Positions 24,070 through 33,113 of a stretch of DNA of 41,830 bases are shown one piece after another. Where the stretch lies: NCBI GenBank assembly GCA_910585745.1, contig CAJUFM010000021.1, forward strand, positions 1-41,830. Direction: 5' to 3'. The DNA is from an uncultured Eubacterium sp. (GTDB taxonomy: Bacteria > Bacillota > Clostridia > Lachnospirales > Lachnospiraceae). Made by a program: the position numbers and the translations under genes. Every line of letters begins with the position of its first letter. The first letter of the stretch is position 1. The notes under the pieces were generated by a model. That model did no database searches. It was not told where the DNA came from and saw nothing but the letters and a program-made list of their open reading frames with translations.

Positions 24070-26301
24070 TCAATCCACTTCATACTGGATATAACAGGCA
24101 TATTTCTTTTTCTCAGACTCCTGCTCCACCCAGGTTTTTACGACCTCGATCTGCGCAAGCTCTCCAGTTTTTACATAAAAAGTAAAACCATATTGGTCCT
24201 TTCTTTTCTTTCCCCCATCGCCGGCAGGACCCACCACCGAAGCCAGACTGCCGAACTTTTTCCTGACAGCATCCGCAAGCTCCTTAACACATGCCATCCC
24301 CTTTTCCCGGTCCTCTGAAAAGATACGGACCGTAAGCATGGAAAAATAGGGAGGATAGCTTAACATACGCCGGTATGCCAGTTCATTTTCATAAAATATC
24401 TCTGCATCCTGGGCGGCCACGCTCTGGATCACATAGTGATCCGGGCGGTAGGTCTGAATAACCACTTCTCCCCGTTTCTGCCCTCTTCCCGCTCTTCCGC
24501 TGGCCTGCATAAGCAGCTGAAAGGTTCTCTCACTGCTGCGGTAATCGTTTTCAAACATGCTCATGTCCGCCGCCAGTGCCGCCACCAGAGTTACATTGGG
24601 AAAGTCATGCCCCTTCACGATCATCTGGGTTCCAATGAGAATATCCGCCTTTCCTTCCCGGAATCCGGACAAAACAGATTCGTGGCCATGCTTCCCGGAA
24701 GTGGTGTCTGCATCCATCCGCAGAACCTTCGCCATCGGAAACTGCCGCTGGAGCATCTCTTCCACCTTCTGGGTTCCCAGACCAAATGCTGCGATATACG
24801 GAGATCCGCATTCCGGACACCTCTCCGGCATCCTCACCGCGTGTCCGCAGTAGTGGCAGACCAGTGTATCCACCTCACCCAAATGGTTTTTATGTGCCGT
24901 CATGGATACATCACAATGAGGACATTGTAACACATTTCCGCAATTTCTACAAGAAACAAAGCCCGCATACCCTCTCCGGTTGATAAAAAGCATGATCTGT
25001 TCTTTTTTTTCCAGACGGTCCAGGATCTTCTGCCGTAGGATACGGCTGAACACCGAACGGTTTTTTTCCCTTAACTCCTGTCTGAGATCTACCACATGGA
25101 TATCTGGCAGAAGGGCGTCTCCGGCACGCCTGGTGAGCCGGTACTCTTTATATCTGCCTTCCTTTGCCATCAGATAACTTTTTACCGAGGGCGTCGCCGA
25201 ACCAAAGATCACACTGGCTCCTGTCTGACTGGCGCGGAACAGCGCCACTTCATCGCTGTGATAGCGGGGAACTCCCTCACTGATGTAGCTGTTTTCATGC
25301 TCCTCGTCCAGGATAATAGCTCCCAGCCTTTCAAAAGGAGTAAACAATGCCGATCTGGGGCCGATCATGATGTCCAGTTCTCCCATCCTGGCCCTCTCAT
25401 ACTGATCGTAGCGCTCCCCCTCTGAGAGCCTGGAATGAATGACAGAGACCCGTTCACCAAATGCCTGGCGAAACCGGGATACCGTCTGGAAGGTCAAGGC
25501 GATCTCTGGGATCAATACTATTGCCTGCTTTCCCTCCGCCAGTACGGTCTCTAAAAAACGAATAAACACCTCCGTTTTTCCGCTTCCAGTAATGCCATAC
25601 AGAAGATATGGCCTCCGCAGACCACTTTGGTACTCTTGGGCAAAATCCTCCACGATCTCTCTCTGCTCTGTATTCAACACCCTGGAGGTCTCCGGCTCCT
25701 GCCTGGCAGTTTCCAGATCCAGCGGATTCCGGTACTTTTTCTCTCTGGTCACAGTAAGGATCCCTTCCTTAACAAGACTATCGATCACCGGCTTTTTTAC
25801 CTGGTATTGACGGTCTGCCTGTCTCCTCGTCATCGTGCCTCCCTCGGCAAGCAGCCCCCGGATCAGCCGCACTTTCGCCACATAGTGCTTCCGCTCGTAT
25901 TCGTGGAGGATATCCATGACGGATCTTTCATCCATAGCAAAATTAAGCCAGTGTTCCTCCACTGACTTAATCTTTTTCCGGACAGGCAGAACGGTCTTTA
26001 GCGCCTCATTCATCGTGGAGCCATACCGGTCCCTGATAAATCCAGCAAGAGCCAGCAACTGCCCCTCCACCGGCACCTGTTTCTGCTCCACCTTCAGGAT
26101 ATCTTTGATCCGGTTCACATCAAAGGCCGGCTGTTCCGTCAGATTCACCACAAAACCATGAAGCATCCGGTTCCCCCGCCCAAAGGGTACCTGGACAGGT
26201 GTCCCGATCACCACCAATTCCTCCATCCATTCCGGGATATGATACTGGTAGATCTTATCCAATGCTTCCACACTGATATCTACGATTATATCTGCGTACA
26301 C
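24070..26301 (-). CDS. priA: Primosomal protein N' (PriA helicase)
   Basis: PriA is the DEXH helicase that restarts stalled replication forks. The 743-residue protein has an N-terminal 3'-DNA-binding domain (~1-100), Walker A GITGSGKTEVF, and DEEH (motif II). The zinc-binding insertion begins CRNCGNVLQCPHC and ends YCGHAVRMPERCPECGS. Helicase motifs V-VI appear as IGTQMIVKGHDFP and QASGRAGRG. It begins with GTG at 26299-26301, whose first base is the last base of the murF stop (TAGTG), so the two genes are translationally coupled. Confidence 0.96.
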   Translation of the reverse strand: MYADIIVDISVEALDKIYQYHIPEWMEELVVIGTPVQVPFGRGNRMLHGFVVNLTEQPAFDVNRIKDILKVEQKQVPVEGQLLALAGFIRDRYGSTMNEALKTVLPVRKKIKSVEEHWLNFAMDERSVMDILHEYERKHYVAKVRLIRGLLAEGGTMTRRQADRQYQVKKPVIDSLVKEGILTVTREKKYRNPLDLETARQEPETSRVLNTEQREIVEDFAQEYQSGLRRPYLLYGITGSGKTEVFIRFLETVLAEGKQAIVLIPEIALTFQTVSRFRQAFGERVSVIHSRLSEGERYDQYERARMGELDIMIGPRSALFTPFERLGAIILDEEHENSYISEGVPRYHSDEVALFRASQTGASVIFGSATPSVKSYLMAKEGRYKEYRLTRRAGDALLPDIHVVDLRQELREKNRSVFSRILRQKILDRLEKKEQIMLFINRRGYAGFVSCRNCGNVLQCPHCDVSMTAHKNHLGEVDTLVCHYCGHAVRMPERCPECGSPYIAAFGLGTQKVEEMLQRQFPMAKVLRMDADTTSGKHGHESVLSGFREGKADILIGTQMIVKGHDFPNVTLVAALAADMSMFENDYRSSERTFQLLMQASGRAGRGQKRGEVVIQTYRPDHYVIQSVAAQDAEIFYENELAYRRMLSYPPYFSMLTVRIFSEDREKGMACVKELADAVRKKFGSLASVVGPAGDGGKKRKDQYGFTFYVKTGELAQIEVVKTWVEQESEKKKYACYIQYEVD

Positions 26302-27716
26302 TACATCACTACCTTTTTCACCACTTCATCCATGTGCATTCCGCGGGATCCCTTCACTAACACCCAGTCCCCCGGCTGCGCCAGCTGTCTGACGAATTCC
26401 GCTGCTTCTTCGTTGTTGCTGCATATTCTGGTTGGAATATCCGAACCGCTCTCTACCTGACGGCAGATAAAGGCAGCTCCTTCCCCCACCGTTATGACAT
26501 AGGAAAGTTTTTTACCCTTCCCCGCCTCCTGGATAATATGATCACCGATGCCTCGGTGCAAGCTCTCCTTCTGCTCTCCCAGCTCCAGTACGTCCCCAAG
26601 GACCACGATCTTCCTGCCCTCTGCGCCATAATCAAACAGGGCATCGATATTGCTGTTAATGGAATCCGGACTGGCATTATACGTATCATCGATCAAATGG
26701 TAACCGTGACAGTCCAGGCGTTCTCCCCGCATAGAAAAAGGACGGTACTGTCTCAGCGCCTCCAGCGCCTGATCCATCTCCACGCCAAACTGCTCTCCCA
26801 GAGCCAGTGCCACCACTGCGTTACTGACATTATGTCCTCCCATTACCGACAGCTCCACATTGCAGTCCTCTCTCCCATGATACCGAAAGGACTGTCCACT
26901 CTCTGTGACCTGGATATCCTTCGCCTGAATCTGGCAGCTTGGCTCCGTTCCATAAAAAATGGACTCACAGCCGCCAGCGCATAACTCATAGGGTATATGT
27001 TCCCTGGCCAGCGCCGGAAGATCCCCATTTCCACAGATATAACACATTCCGCCATGGGAACTTCCCACATATTTGACAATATGCCCCTTTTCAAAGGCGA
27101 TGGCCTCTCTGCTGCCCAGATTGCCAATATGGGATACACCGATATTGGTCACCACTGCCGTCTGGGGCCTGGCAATCTCCACCAGCCTTGCCATCTCCCC
27201 AGGCATACTCATCCCCATCTCAAAGACAGCGATCTCCGTATCTTTTTCAATGTGAAACATCATCTGCGCCACGCCGATCTGGCTGTTGAGGTTCCCAATG
27301 GTCTTCAACAGATTGTATTTTGTGGCAAGCACGGCGCTTACCATTTCTTTCGTAGTTGTTTTCCCAACACTTCCTGTTATGCCTATGACTGGAATATCAA
27401 ACTGCTGGCGGTACCATCCTGCCAGTTTCTGAAAAGCTGCCAGGGTATCCTCCACCCAGACTATGGCAGCTCCAGACAGACCTTCTGCCCCGTCAGCCGC
27501 TTCCCGCTTAGAGGTAAGGGCTGCTGCCCCTGCCTGAAGCACTTGTGGAATAAACCGATGGGCATCGATCCGCTCCCCGATAATGGGAACAAACAATGTC
27601 CCCTCTCCCGCCAGCCTCGAATCCGTTACCACATCGGTAACAACTCTCTGTGGATCACCCCAGAGAAGTTCTCCGCCAGTAGCACAAACCACGTCTTTGA
27701 TACAAAATGATAACAT
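26301..27716 (-). CDS. murF: UDP-MurNAc-tripeptide:D-Ala-D-Ala ligase MurF
   Basis: MurF adds D-Ala-D-Ala to the UDP-MurNAc tripeptide, completing the peptidoglycan stem peptide. The 471-residue protein has the three Mur-ligase domains. The N-terminal UDP-binding part contains DSRLAGEGTLFVP, the ATP loop is GITGSVGKTTTKEM near 110, the NLNSQIGV segment follows, and the C-terminal domain has DDTYNASPDSI, VVLGDVLELG and VLVKGSRGMHMD. ATG 27714-27716 lies 10 nt after the dapB stop. Its presence after dapA and dapB links diaminopimelate supply directly to wall precursor assembly. Confidence 0.96.
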   Translation of the reverse strand: MLSFCIKDVVCATGGELLWGDPQRVVTDVVTDSRLAGEGTLFVPIIGERIDAHRFIPQVLQAGAAALTSKREAADGAEGLSGAAIVWVEDTLAAFQKLAGWYRQQFDIPVIGITGSVGKTTTKEMVSAVLATKYNLLKTIGNLNSQIGVAQMMFHIEKDTEIAVFEMGMSMPGEMARLVEIARPQTAVVTNIGVSHIGNLGSREAIAFEKGHIVKYVGSSHGGMCYICGNGDLPALAREHIPYELCAGGCESIFYGTEPSCQIQAKDIQVTESGQSFRYHGREDCNVELSVMGGHNVSNAVVALALGEQFGVEMDQALEALRQYRPFSMRGERLDCHGYHLIDDTYNASPDSINSNIDALFDYGAEGRKIVVLGDVLELGEQKESLHRGIGDHIIQEAGKGKKLSYVITVGEGAAFICRQVESGSDIPTRICSNNEEAAEFVRQLAQPGDWVLVKGSRGMHMDEVVKKVVM

Positions 27717-27726
27717 ACTTTCCCCT

Positions 27727-28497
27727 TTATTTTGCTGCGATCACATCTGCCATGTCAAACCGACCATTCTTCTTTCCCGTCAGGAATTTCGCCGCCGCCA
27801 CAGCCCCTTTGGCAAACACAGCTTTGCTGTAAGCCGTATGGGAGAAGGTAATCACCTCATCCTCTCCAGCAAAGATCACATCGTGTTCTCCCACAATGGT
27901 GCCACCGCGGACGGAACTGATCCCCAGCTCTTTTTTTCCTCGTTTCTCCCGCCGCTGGGACCGGTCATAAATATATTCATATTGACCATCCATCGCCTCA
28001 TTTACAGAGTCAGCCAGGGCAAGCGCTGTTCCCGAAGGGGCATCTAATTTTTGGTTATGATGTTTTTCCACGATCTCGATATCAAAGCCCTCTGGTGCAA
28101 ACACCTTCGCCGCTTTCCTGATGAGATGGAGCAGCGTATTGACGCCGAGAGACATGTTGGCAGCTTTAAGTACTGCTATTTTCTCAGCTGCTCCTTCGAT
28201 CTTTTCCAGCTGGGCCTCATCATAACCGGTGGTGCAAAGTATTGCCGGAAGTCCTTTATCCTCACAATAAGAGAGCACATCATCCAGAATCTTAGTTGTA
28301 GAAAAATCAATTAGAGCATCCGCCTCCACATCACAGTCGAGAATGGAAGAAAATACTGGATAGTCATTTCTCCCATCATCCGCAATATCTATCCCTGCCA
28401 CGATCTGGGCTTCTTCATCCTTCGCCACAAGGTCTGTGATCATTTTTCCCATGGCACCATTGCAACCGCTCATTATTATCCTTGTCATGTCGTACAT
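27727..28497 (-). CDS. dapB: 4-hydroxy-tetrahydrodipicolinate reductase
   Basis: DapB reduces the DapA product with NAD(P)H in lysine/diaminopimelate synthesis. The 256-residue protein shows the nucleotide loop MSGCNGAMGKMI near the start, IDFSTT, the TTGY loop (CTTGYDEAQL), and the catalytic signature EKHHNQKLDAPSGTA near 158-172 with its substrate-binding His pair and Lys. The frame opens at ATG 28495-28497, four nt after AGGAAAGG; the ATG at 28486-28488 (MTRIIMSG) has better spacing and a family-typical start, so either may be used. It lies 39 nt after dapA. Confidence 0.95.
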   Translation of the reverse strand: MYDMTRIIMSGCNGAMGKMITDLVAKDEEAQIVAGIDIADDGRNDYPVFSSILDCDVEADALIDFSTTKILDDVLSYCEDKGLPAILCTTGYDEAQLEKIEGAAEKIAVLKAANMSLGVNTLLHLIRKAAKVFAPEGFDIEIVEKHHNQKLDAPSGTALALADSVNEAMDGQYEYIYDRSQRREKRGKKELGISSVRGGTIVGEHDVIFAGEDEVITFSHTAYSKAVFAKGAVAAAKFLTGKKNGRFDMADVIAAK

Positions 28498-28536
28498 CCT
28501 TTCCTAAAGAATTTTATGAAATCGTTACACTAATGA

Positions 28537-29430
28537 TCATATGATCCCTGCTTTCTTCATCTCATCCGCCAGTCTTGCAGCATTCTTCTCTTCCATCTCC
28601 GTCAGAGGAGCCCGCAGAGATCCCACTTCCATTCCCATCAGATTCATCGCTTTTTTCACTGGAATGGGGTTTACCTCACAGAACAGAGCCCCAATCAGGT
28701 CAAAATAGGACAGCTGCATATCCATACTCTTTTTGGTATCGCCTGCCAGAAATGCCGCCACCATTTCATGGGTCTGCCGTGGAAGAATATTAGACAGCAC
28801 AGAGATAACTCCCTTTCCTCCCAGGGATACCACCGGTACGATCTGATCGTCATTGCCAGAATAAAGATCTACCTCAACCCCCTCTTTTTTTGCCAGGGCA
28901 AGTACATTTGCCACTTCTGAAATATCACCAGTAGCATCCTTTACGCCGACGATGTTCTTGACGTCACGGCACAAATCCACTACAGTCTCCGGCAAGATCT
29001 TAACACCAGTTCTTCCTGGTATATTGTAAAGAAGAATCGGTATGTTTACAGAATCCGCCACTTGGATGAAGTGAGATTTCAACCCGTTCTGTGTACACTT
29101 ATTGTAATATGGCGTCACAAGAAGTAATCCGTCTGCTCCCGCCTTCTCTGCCTCCTGGGAAAGATAAACAGCCGTCGCAGTACAGTTTGAACCGGTTCCT
29201 GCAATCACGGGAATCCTCTTATCTGCCACCTCACAGCAGAACCGGATACACTCAATATGTTCCTCGTGGCTCAGTGTGGATGCCTCACCAGTAGTTCCGC
29301 AGATTATGATGGCATCGGTCTGATTTTTAATCTGAAATTCAATAATTTCTCTCATCTTCTCATAATTTACCGAACCATCGGCATTCATCGGAGTAATCAG
29401 CGCTACTCCAGCTCCTGTAAAAATTGACAT
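28537..29430 (-). CDS. dapA: 4-hydroxy-tetrahydrodipicolinate synthase
   Basis: DapA condenses pyruvate and aspartate semialdehyde, the first committed step toward diaminopimelate and lysine. The 297-residue TIM barrel has CGTTGEASTLSHEEH near 43-57, PYYNKCTQNGL, YNIPGRTG near 133, and the Schiff-base Lys in GVKDATGD near 161. ATG 29428-29430 is preceded by GTAAGGAGG. It is the first gene downstream of a lysine riboswitch with its own terminator, so lysine should repress it. Confidence 0.97.
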   Translation of the reverse strand: MSIFTGAGVALITPMNADGSVNYEKMREIIEFQIKNQTDAIIICGTTGEASTLSHEEHIECIRFCCEVADKRIPVIAGTGSNCTATAVYLSQEAEKAGADGLLLVTPYYNKCTQNGLKSHFIQVADSVNIPILLYNIPGRTGVKILPETVVDLCRDVKNIVGVKDATGDISEVANVLALAKKEGVEVDLYSGNDDQIVPVVSLGGKGVISVLSNILPRQTHEMVAAFLAGDTKKSMDMQLSYFDLIGALFCEVNPIPVKKAMNLMGMEVGSLRAPLTEMEEKNAARLADEMKKAGII

Positions 29431-29455
29431 ACTTTTTTCCTCCTTACATTTTTAC

Positions 29456-29493
29456 GAAAAAGAAGCGACACTCCCAATCAATGGAAATGCCGC
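29456..29493 (-). terminator. Expression-platform terminator of the lysine riboswitch
   Basis: On the minus strand GCGGCATTTCC pairs with GGGAGTGTCGC (several G-U pairs) around a short loop, followed by TTCTTTTTCG. It lies between the lysine aptamer and the dapA ribosome site, as expected for a lysine-induced transcription terminator. Confidence 0.75.
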
Positions 29494-29509
29494 AAAAATT
29501 CGATCACAT

Positions 29510-29680
29510 TCTGTAGCACTCCATCTTAAAAGATGACAGTCATATACTTATTCAGCATATGCCCAGGCAGACAGTCTCAGGTACCTGTCCCCTTCGGCAG
29601 ACTTTCCTTTCATTTACCATCATCTATGTAACCTGACACATCCGGAAAACTACTGATAAAGCCCGCGCCTCTACTCTTTT
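29510..29680 (-). promoter_or_regulatory. Lysine riboswitch (L-box) upstream of dapA
   Basis: Read on the minus strand from 29677, the RNA has the L-box landmarks in order: GTAGAGGCGCGGGC, AGTAG, GATGATGG, the invariant GAAAGG followed by TGCCGAAG, then CTGGGC, CTGAATAAG, GACTGTC, and a closing GGAGTGCTAC that pairs with GTAG of the 5' side. This matches, by eye, the order in the well-known Bacillus subtilis lysC leader. It is followed by a terminator and dapA, so lysine binding should end transcription before the operon. Confidence 0.92.
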
Positions 29681-29697
29681 TTATTCACTTGTTATTC

Positions 29698-29726
29698 ATC
29701 ATACCACTAATGGAGATACCCGTCAA
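29698..29726 (-). promoter_or_regulatory. Promoter of the dapA-to-rpe operon
   Basis: TTGACG (29726-29721) and TATGAT (29703-29698) on the minus strand are separated by 17 nt, about 20 nt before the riboswitch starts and just beyond the cobO stop. Confidence 0.7.
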
Positions 29727-29732
29727 TACCAA

Positions 29733-30215
29733 TTATCGTATTTCTGATACTTCGTCCACATACGCCCGGATCTGATCCGGAAGCTTGGCCCCAGTAATGA
29801 TCAGTTTTTTGTAATCTCCCTGTATCCGTATGAGATCCTCCACATCATTCTCGGTGATTATTTTGAGATCGATCAATCCCAGCAGTTCATCCAGGATGAT
29901 AACATCACTCTCTCCGGTCTCCAGCACTTTTTTGGAAAAATTAAAACCATTTAATATGTTATGTTTTTCTTCCCGTTTCGCATCCTCTGGCAGATCGCAG
30001 TAACTGCTCTCGCTTTTATCAAAGCGGAATATCTTCATATCCGGTTCCAGGCGCTCCAGTACCTGAAATTCGTCAGCCACCTTCCCTTTAAGAAACTGGA
30101 TCATGGTAATTCTCTGTCCTTCTTGTAATTCTCTAAGTGCCTGACCAACTGCTGCCGATGTCTTCCCCTTTCCGTCTCCGTAAAAGACCTGGACAATTCC
30201 TGTTTTCATCGTCAT
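29733..30215 (-). CDS. cobO: Corrinoid (cob(I)alamin) adenosyltransferase, CobO/BtuR family
   Basis: This enzyme transfers the adenosyl group of ATP to cob(I)alamin or related corrinoids. The 160-residue product from ATG 30213-30215 (MTMKTGIVQVFYGDGKGKT) carries the P-loop GDGKGKTSAA and the family segments IQFLKG and VIILDELLG. A frame opening 63 nt upstream is rejected because GAGAGG lies just before the chosen ATG. It stands alone, with no other cobalamin genes nearby, so it probably serves salvage. The dapA promoter begins just past its stop. Confidence 0.88.
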   Translation of the reverse strand: MTMKTGIVQVFYGDGKGKTSAAVGQALRELQEGQRITMIQFLKGKVADEFQVLERLEPDMKIFRFDKSESSYCDLPEDAKREEKHNILNGFNFSKKVLETGESDVIILDELLGLIDLKIITENDVEDLIRIQGDYKKLIITGAKLPDQIRAYVDEVSEIR

Positions 30216-30371
30216 TAACACCTCTCTTTCTTGGGTTTCTGTATGAAAATGCAAAAACTCAAGCTCTCTTTCGTTCATACTGCCATAAAAATGACAATAA
30301 TTCTAAGACTATGAAAATTAATTTACCACAAAAATGATGTCCATGCAAGTAAAAGATGATCTGCCAAGATA

Positions 30372-31073
30372 TTATTCCTGGTTTTCCTCCATTTCATCCT
30401 CATCCTCTGTCTTCTCTTCCGAGGCTGCAACCACCGCCGACATTTCATCTATGTGTTCCAGCTTGCTAACTGATATTTCATAAGCCACTCTGGTTTCAAA
30501 AGTTTCTTCATCCAGTTTTTTCTGATATTCACGGCTCTGGATCCGTCCCCAGATCTGAATGTGTTCGCCCACCTGGAAACCGTCGGCAAATCTTGCATTT
30601 CTTCCCCAGCAGATACATGGGATGTAGTCGGATTTACCATAGGGGCGGTTTACTGCCAGCAAAAGATCTGCAATCTCTCTTCCCAGCGGTGTTTTTCTAT
30701 ATACAGGCTGTTTACAGATATACCCGTCCAGAAATATATAATTCGGCTTGTCGCTGCCAAGTTCTGTATCATCAACCCTTAAATCTCTTACAAAAAGCGA
30801 GAGAACAAGACGATTTCTATTTTCTTCATGGCGATTATAGGAACGGAACTGTCCGCATGCCTCAAAGAATTTTCCTCGGTAATCCTTTGACACATCCACC
30901 AGACGCTCGGAAACCATCAGCGGGATCGTATCAAATACATTGCTGAGTCTCCTCACAGAAAGATGTACCATATAGAATCCCTCACCGTACACTTCATGGC
31001 TGAAGGTGAACTCGCTGATCACCTCACCATATACATTTACCTGATTGTTTCCTAAAACCTTATCTGTCATCAT
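30372..31073 (-). CDS. Single-stranded DNA-binding-protein-like, OB folds
   Basis: The 233-residue protein has two SSB-like OB-fold segments: residues ~10-110 (NQVNVYGEVISEFTFSHE... LSLFVRDLRV) and ~120-205. The second contains RKTPLGREIADLLLAVNR, YIPCICWGRNARFADGF and IQIWGRIQSREY, closely resembling the SSB core. The acidic tail (EEKTEDEDEMEENQE) recalls SSB C-termini, but the classic DDDIPF tip is absent. It may bind single-stranded DNA during replication or repair. ATG 31071-31073 has GGGGGTC upstream. It is divergent from typA. The main SSB gene is probably elsewhere. Confidence 0.75.
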   Translation of the reverse strand: MMTDKVLGNNQVNVYGEVISEFTFSHEVYGEGFYMVHLSVRRLSNVFDTIPLMVSERLVDVSKDYRGKFFEACGQFRSYNRHEENRNRLVLSLFVRDLRVDDTELGSDKPNYIFLDGYICKQPVYRKTPLGREIADLLLAVNRPYGKSDYIPCICWGRNARFADGFQVGEHIQIWGRIQSREYQKKLDEETFETRVAYEISVSKLEHIDEMSAVVAASEEKTEDEDEMEENQE

Positions 31074-31177
31074 ATATGACCCCCTTTGTTTATTTTATCC
31101 ATCCTGTGGACAGACCTTTTTTCTTTACTTAATAATGATATGCAAAAAAATTTATTTTTAGAACTAAAAGATTAAAT

Positions 31178-31206
31178 TTGCTTAAAAAAAGTTTCTATGA
31201 TATAAT
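31178..31206 (+). promoter_or_regulatory. Promoter of typA
   Basis: TTGCTT (31178-31183), a 17-nt spacer and a perfect TATAAT (31201-31206) preceded by TG (extended -10), about 55 nt before the typA start. Confidence 0.8.
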
Positions 31207-31260
31207 TCTAAAGTTATTGAGTCTAAAAATCAACACCCATATGGAAAGGAAGACGATAAA

Positions 31261-33099
31261 ATGCTAACTGCAAGAGATGATGTAAGAAATATCGCGATCA
31301 TTGCCCATGTTGACCACGGAAAAACCACCATCGTAGATGAACTTCTGAAACAAAGCGGTGTATTCCGTGCCAACCAGGAAGTTGCCGAACGTGTCATGGA
31401 TTCCAATGACATCGAGCGGGAACGCGGCATCACAATTTTATCAAAAAACACTGCAATTCATTATAATGATATAAAAATAAATATTATCGATACTCCGGGA
31501 CATGCTGATTTTGGCGGCGAAGTAGAACGGGTACTGAAAATGGTTAACGGCGTTGTTCTCGTTGTAGATGCCTTTGAAGGCGCCATGCCCCAGACAAAAT
31601 TTGTCTTAAAAAAAGCCCTGGAACTCTCTCTTCCCGTTGTAGTCTGTGTCAATAAGATTGATCGTCCAGAAGCCAGACCTGCAGAAGTAGTAGATGAAAT
31701 CCTCGAACTGTTTATCGACCTGGATGCCGATGAAGAACAATTAGACTGCCCCTTCATCTTTGCTTCAGCAAAGGAAGGCACTGCCTCTGCTTCCATGGAA
31801 GAGACCGGAAGTGACATGAAGCCGCTGTTTGATGCTATTGTAGATTACATTCCTGCCCCATCCGGAGATCCTGAGGCGGACACCCAGGTACTGATCAGCA
31901 CCATCGACTACAACGAGTATGTGGGACGCATCGGAGTAGGAAAGGTGGATAATGGTTCCGTCAAAGTTAATCAGGAAGTAGTCATTGTAAATGCACATGA
32001 TCCGGAAAAGAACAGTAAAGTAAAAATAAGCAAACTCTATGAATTCGAAGGATTGAACCGGGTAGAAGTGGAAGAAGCACATATCGGCTCCATTGTCGCC
32101 ATTTCGGGAATCACTGACATTCACATCGGAGATACTCTTTGTTCTCCGGAAAATCCCAGGGCAATACTATTTCAGAGAATATCGGAACCTACCATATCTA
32201 TGGATTTTATTGTTAACGACAGTCCCCTTGCTGGTCAGGAGGGCAAATATGTGACCTCCCGTCATCTCCGTGACCGCCTTTATAAAATGCTGAATACCGA
32301 TGTCAGCCTCCGGGTGGAGGATACCGAAACTACCGAAGCCTATAAAGTCTCTGGCCGCGGAGAGCTGCATCTGTCTGTACTGATCGAGAATATGCGCAGA
32401 GAGGGGTACGAATTTGCAGTCAGCAAACCAGAAGTTCTATATAAAACCGATGAAAGTGGAAAAAAACTGGAGCCAATGGAGCGCGCTTATGTAGATGTTC
32501 CAGATGAATTTACTGGAACGGTTATTGACAAACTGAGCCAGCGCAAGGGAGAACTCCAGGGAATGAGCCCTCTGAATGCAGGCACCACCCGACTGGAATT
32601 TCTCATCCCTGCCAGGGGACTGATCGGCTACCGTGGCGAGTTTATGACAGATACCAAGGGAAATGGCGTGCTCAATACCGAATTTTATGGATATGGTCCT
32701 TACAAAGGAGATATCGCTTACCGTAAACAGGGTTCTCTCATCGCCTATGAATCCGGCGAAACCATCACTTACGGTCTCTTTAATGCCCAGGAACGAGGCA
32801 CCCTCTTCGTAGGTCCAGGTGAAAAGGTATACGGTGGAATGGTAGTAGGACAAAATGGGAAAACTGATGACATCGAAGTCAATGTATGTAAGAAAAAGCA
32901 GCTGACCAACACCAGAGCTTCCGGATCCGACGATGCTCTCCGCCTCTCTCCCAAAAAAGAATTGAGTCTGGAGGAAGCCATTGAATTTATCGATACTGAC
33001 GAGCTGCTGGAAATCACTCCGGAAAACCTCCGGATCCGCAAGAAAATTCTGGACGGCACAGAACGCTACCGCGCTAAGAGAAATTCCAAAGGAAATTAA
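31261..33099 (+). CDS. typA: Translational GTPase TypA/BipA
   Basis: TypA is an EF-G-like GTPase acting on ribosomes under stress and in 50S assembly. The 612-residue length is standard. G motifs are HVDHGKTT near 18-25 (G1), RGITI (G2), DTPGHADFGGE (G3), NKIDRPEARP (G4) and SAKEG (G5). EF-G-like beta-barrel and alpha/beta domains follow, and a TypA-specific C-terminal domain includes GYRGEF and EFYGYGPYKGDI. ATG 31261-31263 has GGAAAGGAAG upstream. It is co-transcribed with the DUF2156 gene 14 nt downstream. Confidence 0.97.
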   Translation: MLTARDDVRNIAIIAHVDHGKTTIVDELLKQSGVFRANQEVAERVMDSNDIERERGITILSKNTAIHYNDIKINIIDTPGHADFGGEVERVLKMVNGVVLVVDAFEGAMPQTKFVLKKALELSLPVVVCVNKIDRPEARPAEVVDEILELFIDLDADEEQLDCPFIFASAKEGTASASMEETGSDMKPLFDAIVDYIPAPSGDPEADTQVLISTIDYNEYVGRIGVGKVDNGSVKVNQEVVIVNAHDPEKNSKVKISKLYEFEGLNRVEVEEAHIGSIVAISGITDIHIGDTLCSPENPRAILFQRISEPTISMDFIVNDSPLAGQEGKYVTSRHLRDRLYKMLNTDVSLRVEDTETTEAYKVSGRGELHLSVLIENMRREGYEFAVSKPEVLYKTDESGKKLEPMERAYVDVPDEFTGTVIDKLSQRKGELQGMSPLNAGTTRLEFLIPARGLIGYRGEFMTDTKGNGVLNTEFYGYGPYKGDIAYRKQGSLIAYESGETITYGLFNAQERGTLFVGPGEKVYGGMVVGQNGKTDDIEVNVCKKKQLTNTRASGSDDALRLSPKKELSLEEAIEFIDTDELLEITPENLRIRKKILDGTERYRAKRNSKGN

Positions 33100-33113
33100 C
33101 AAGGAGGATTGGA

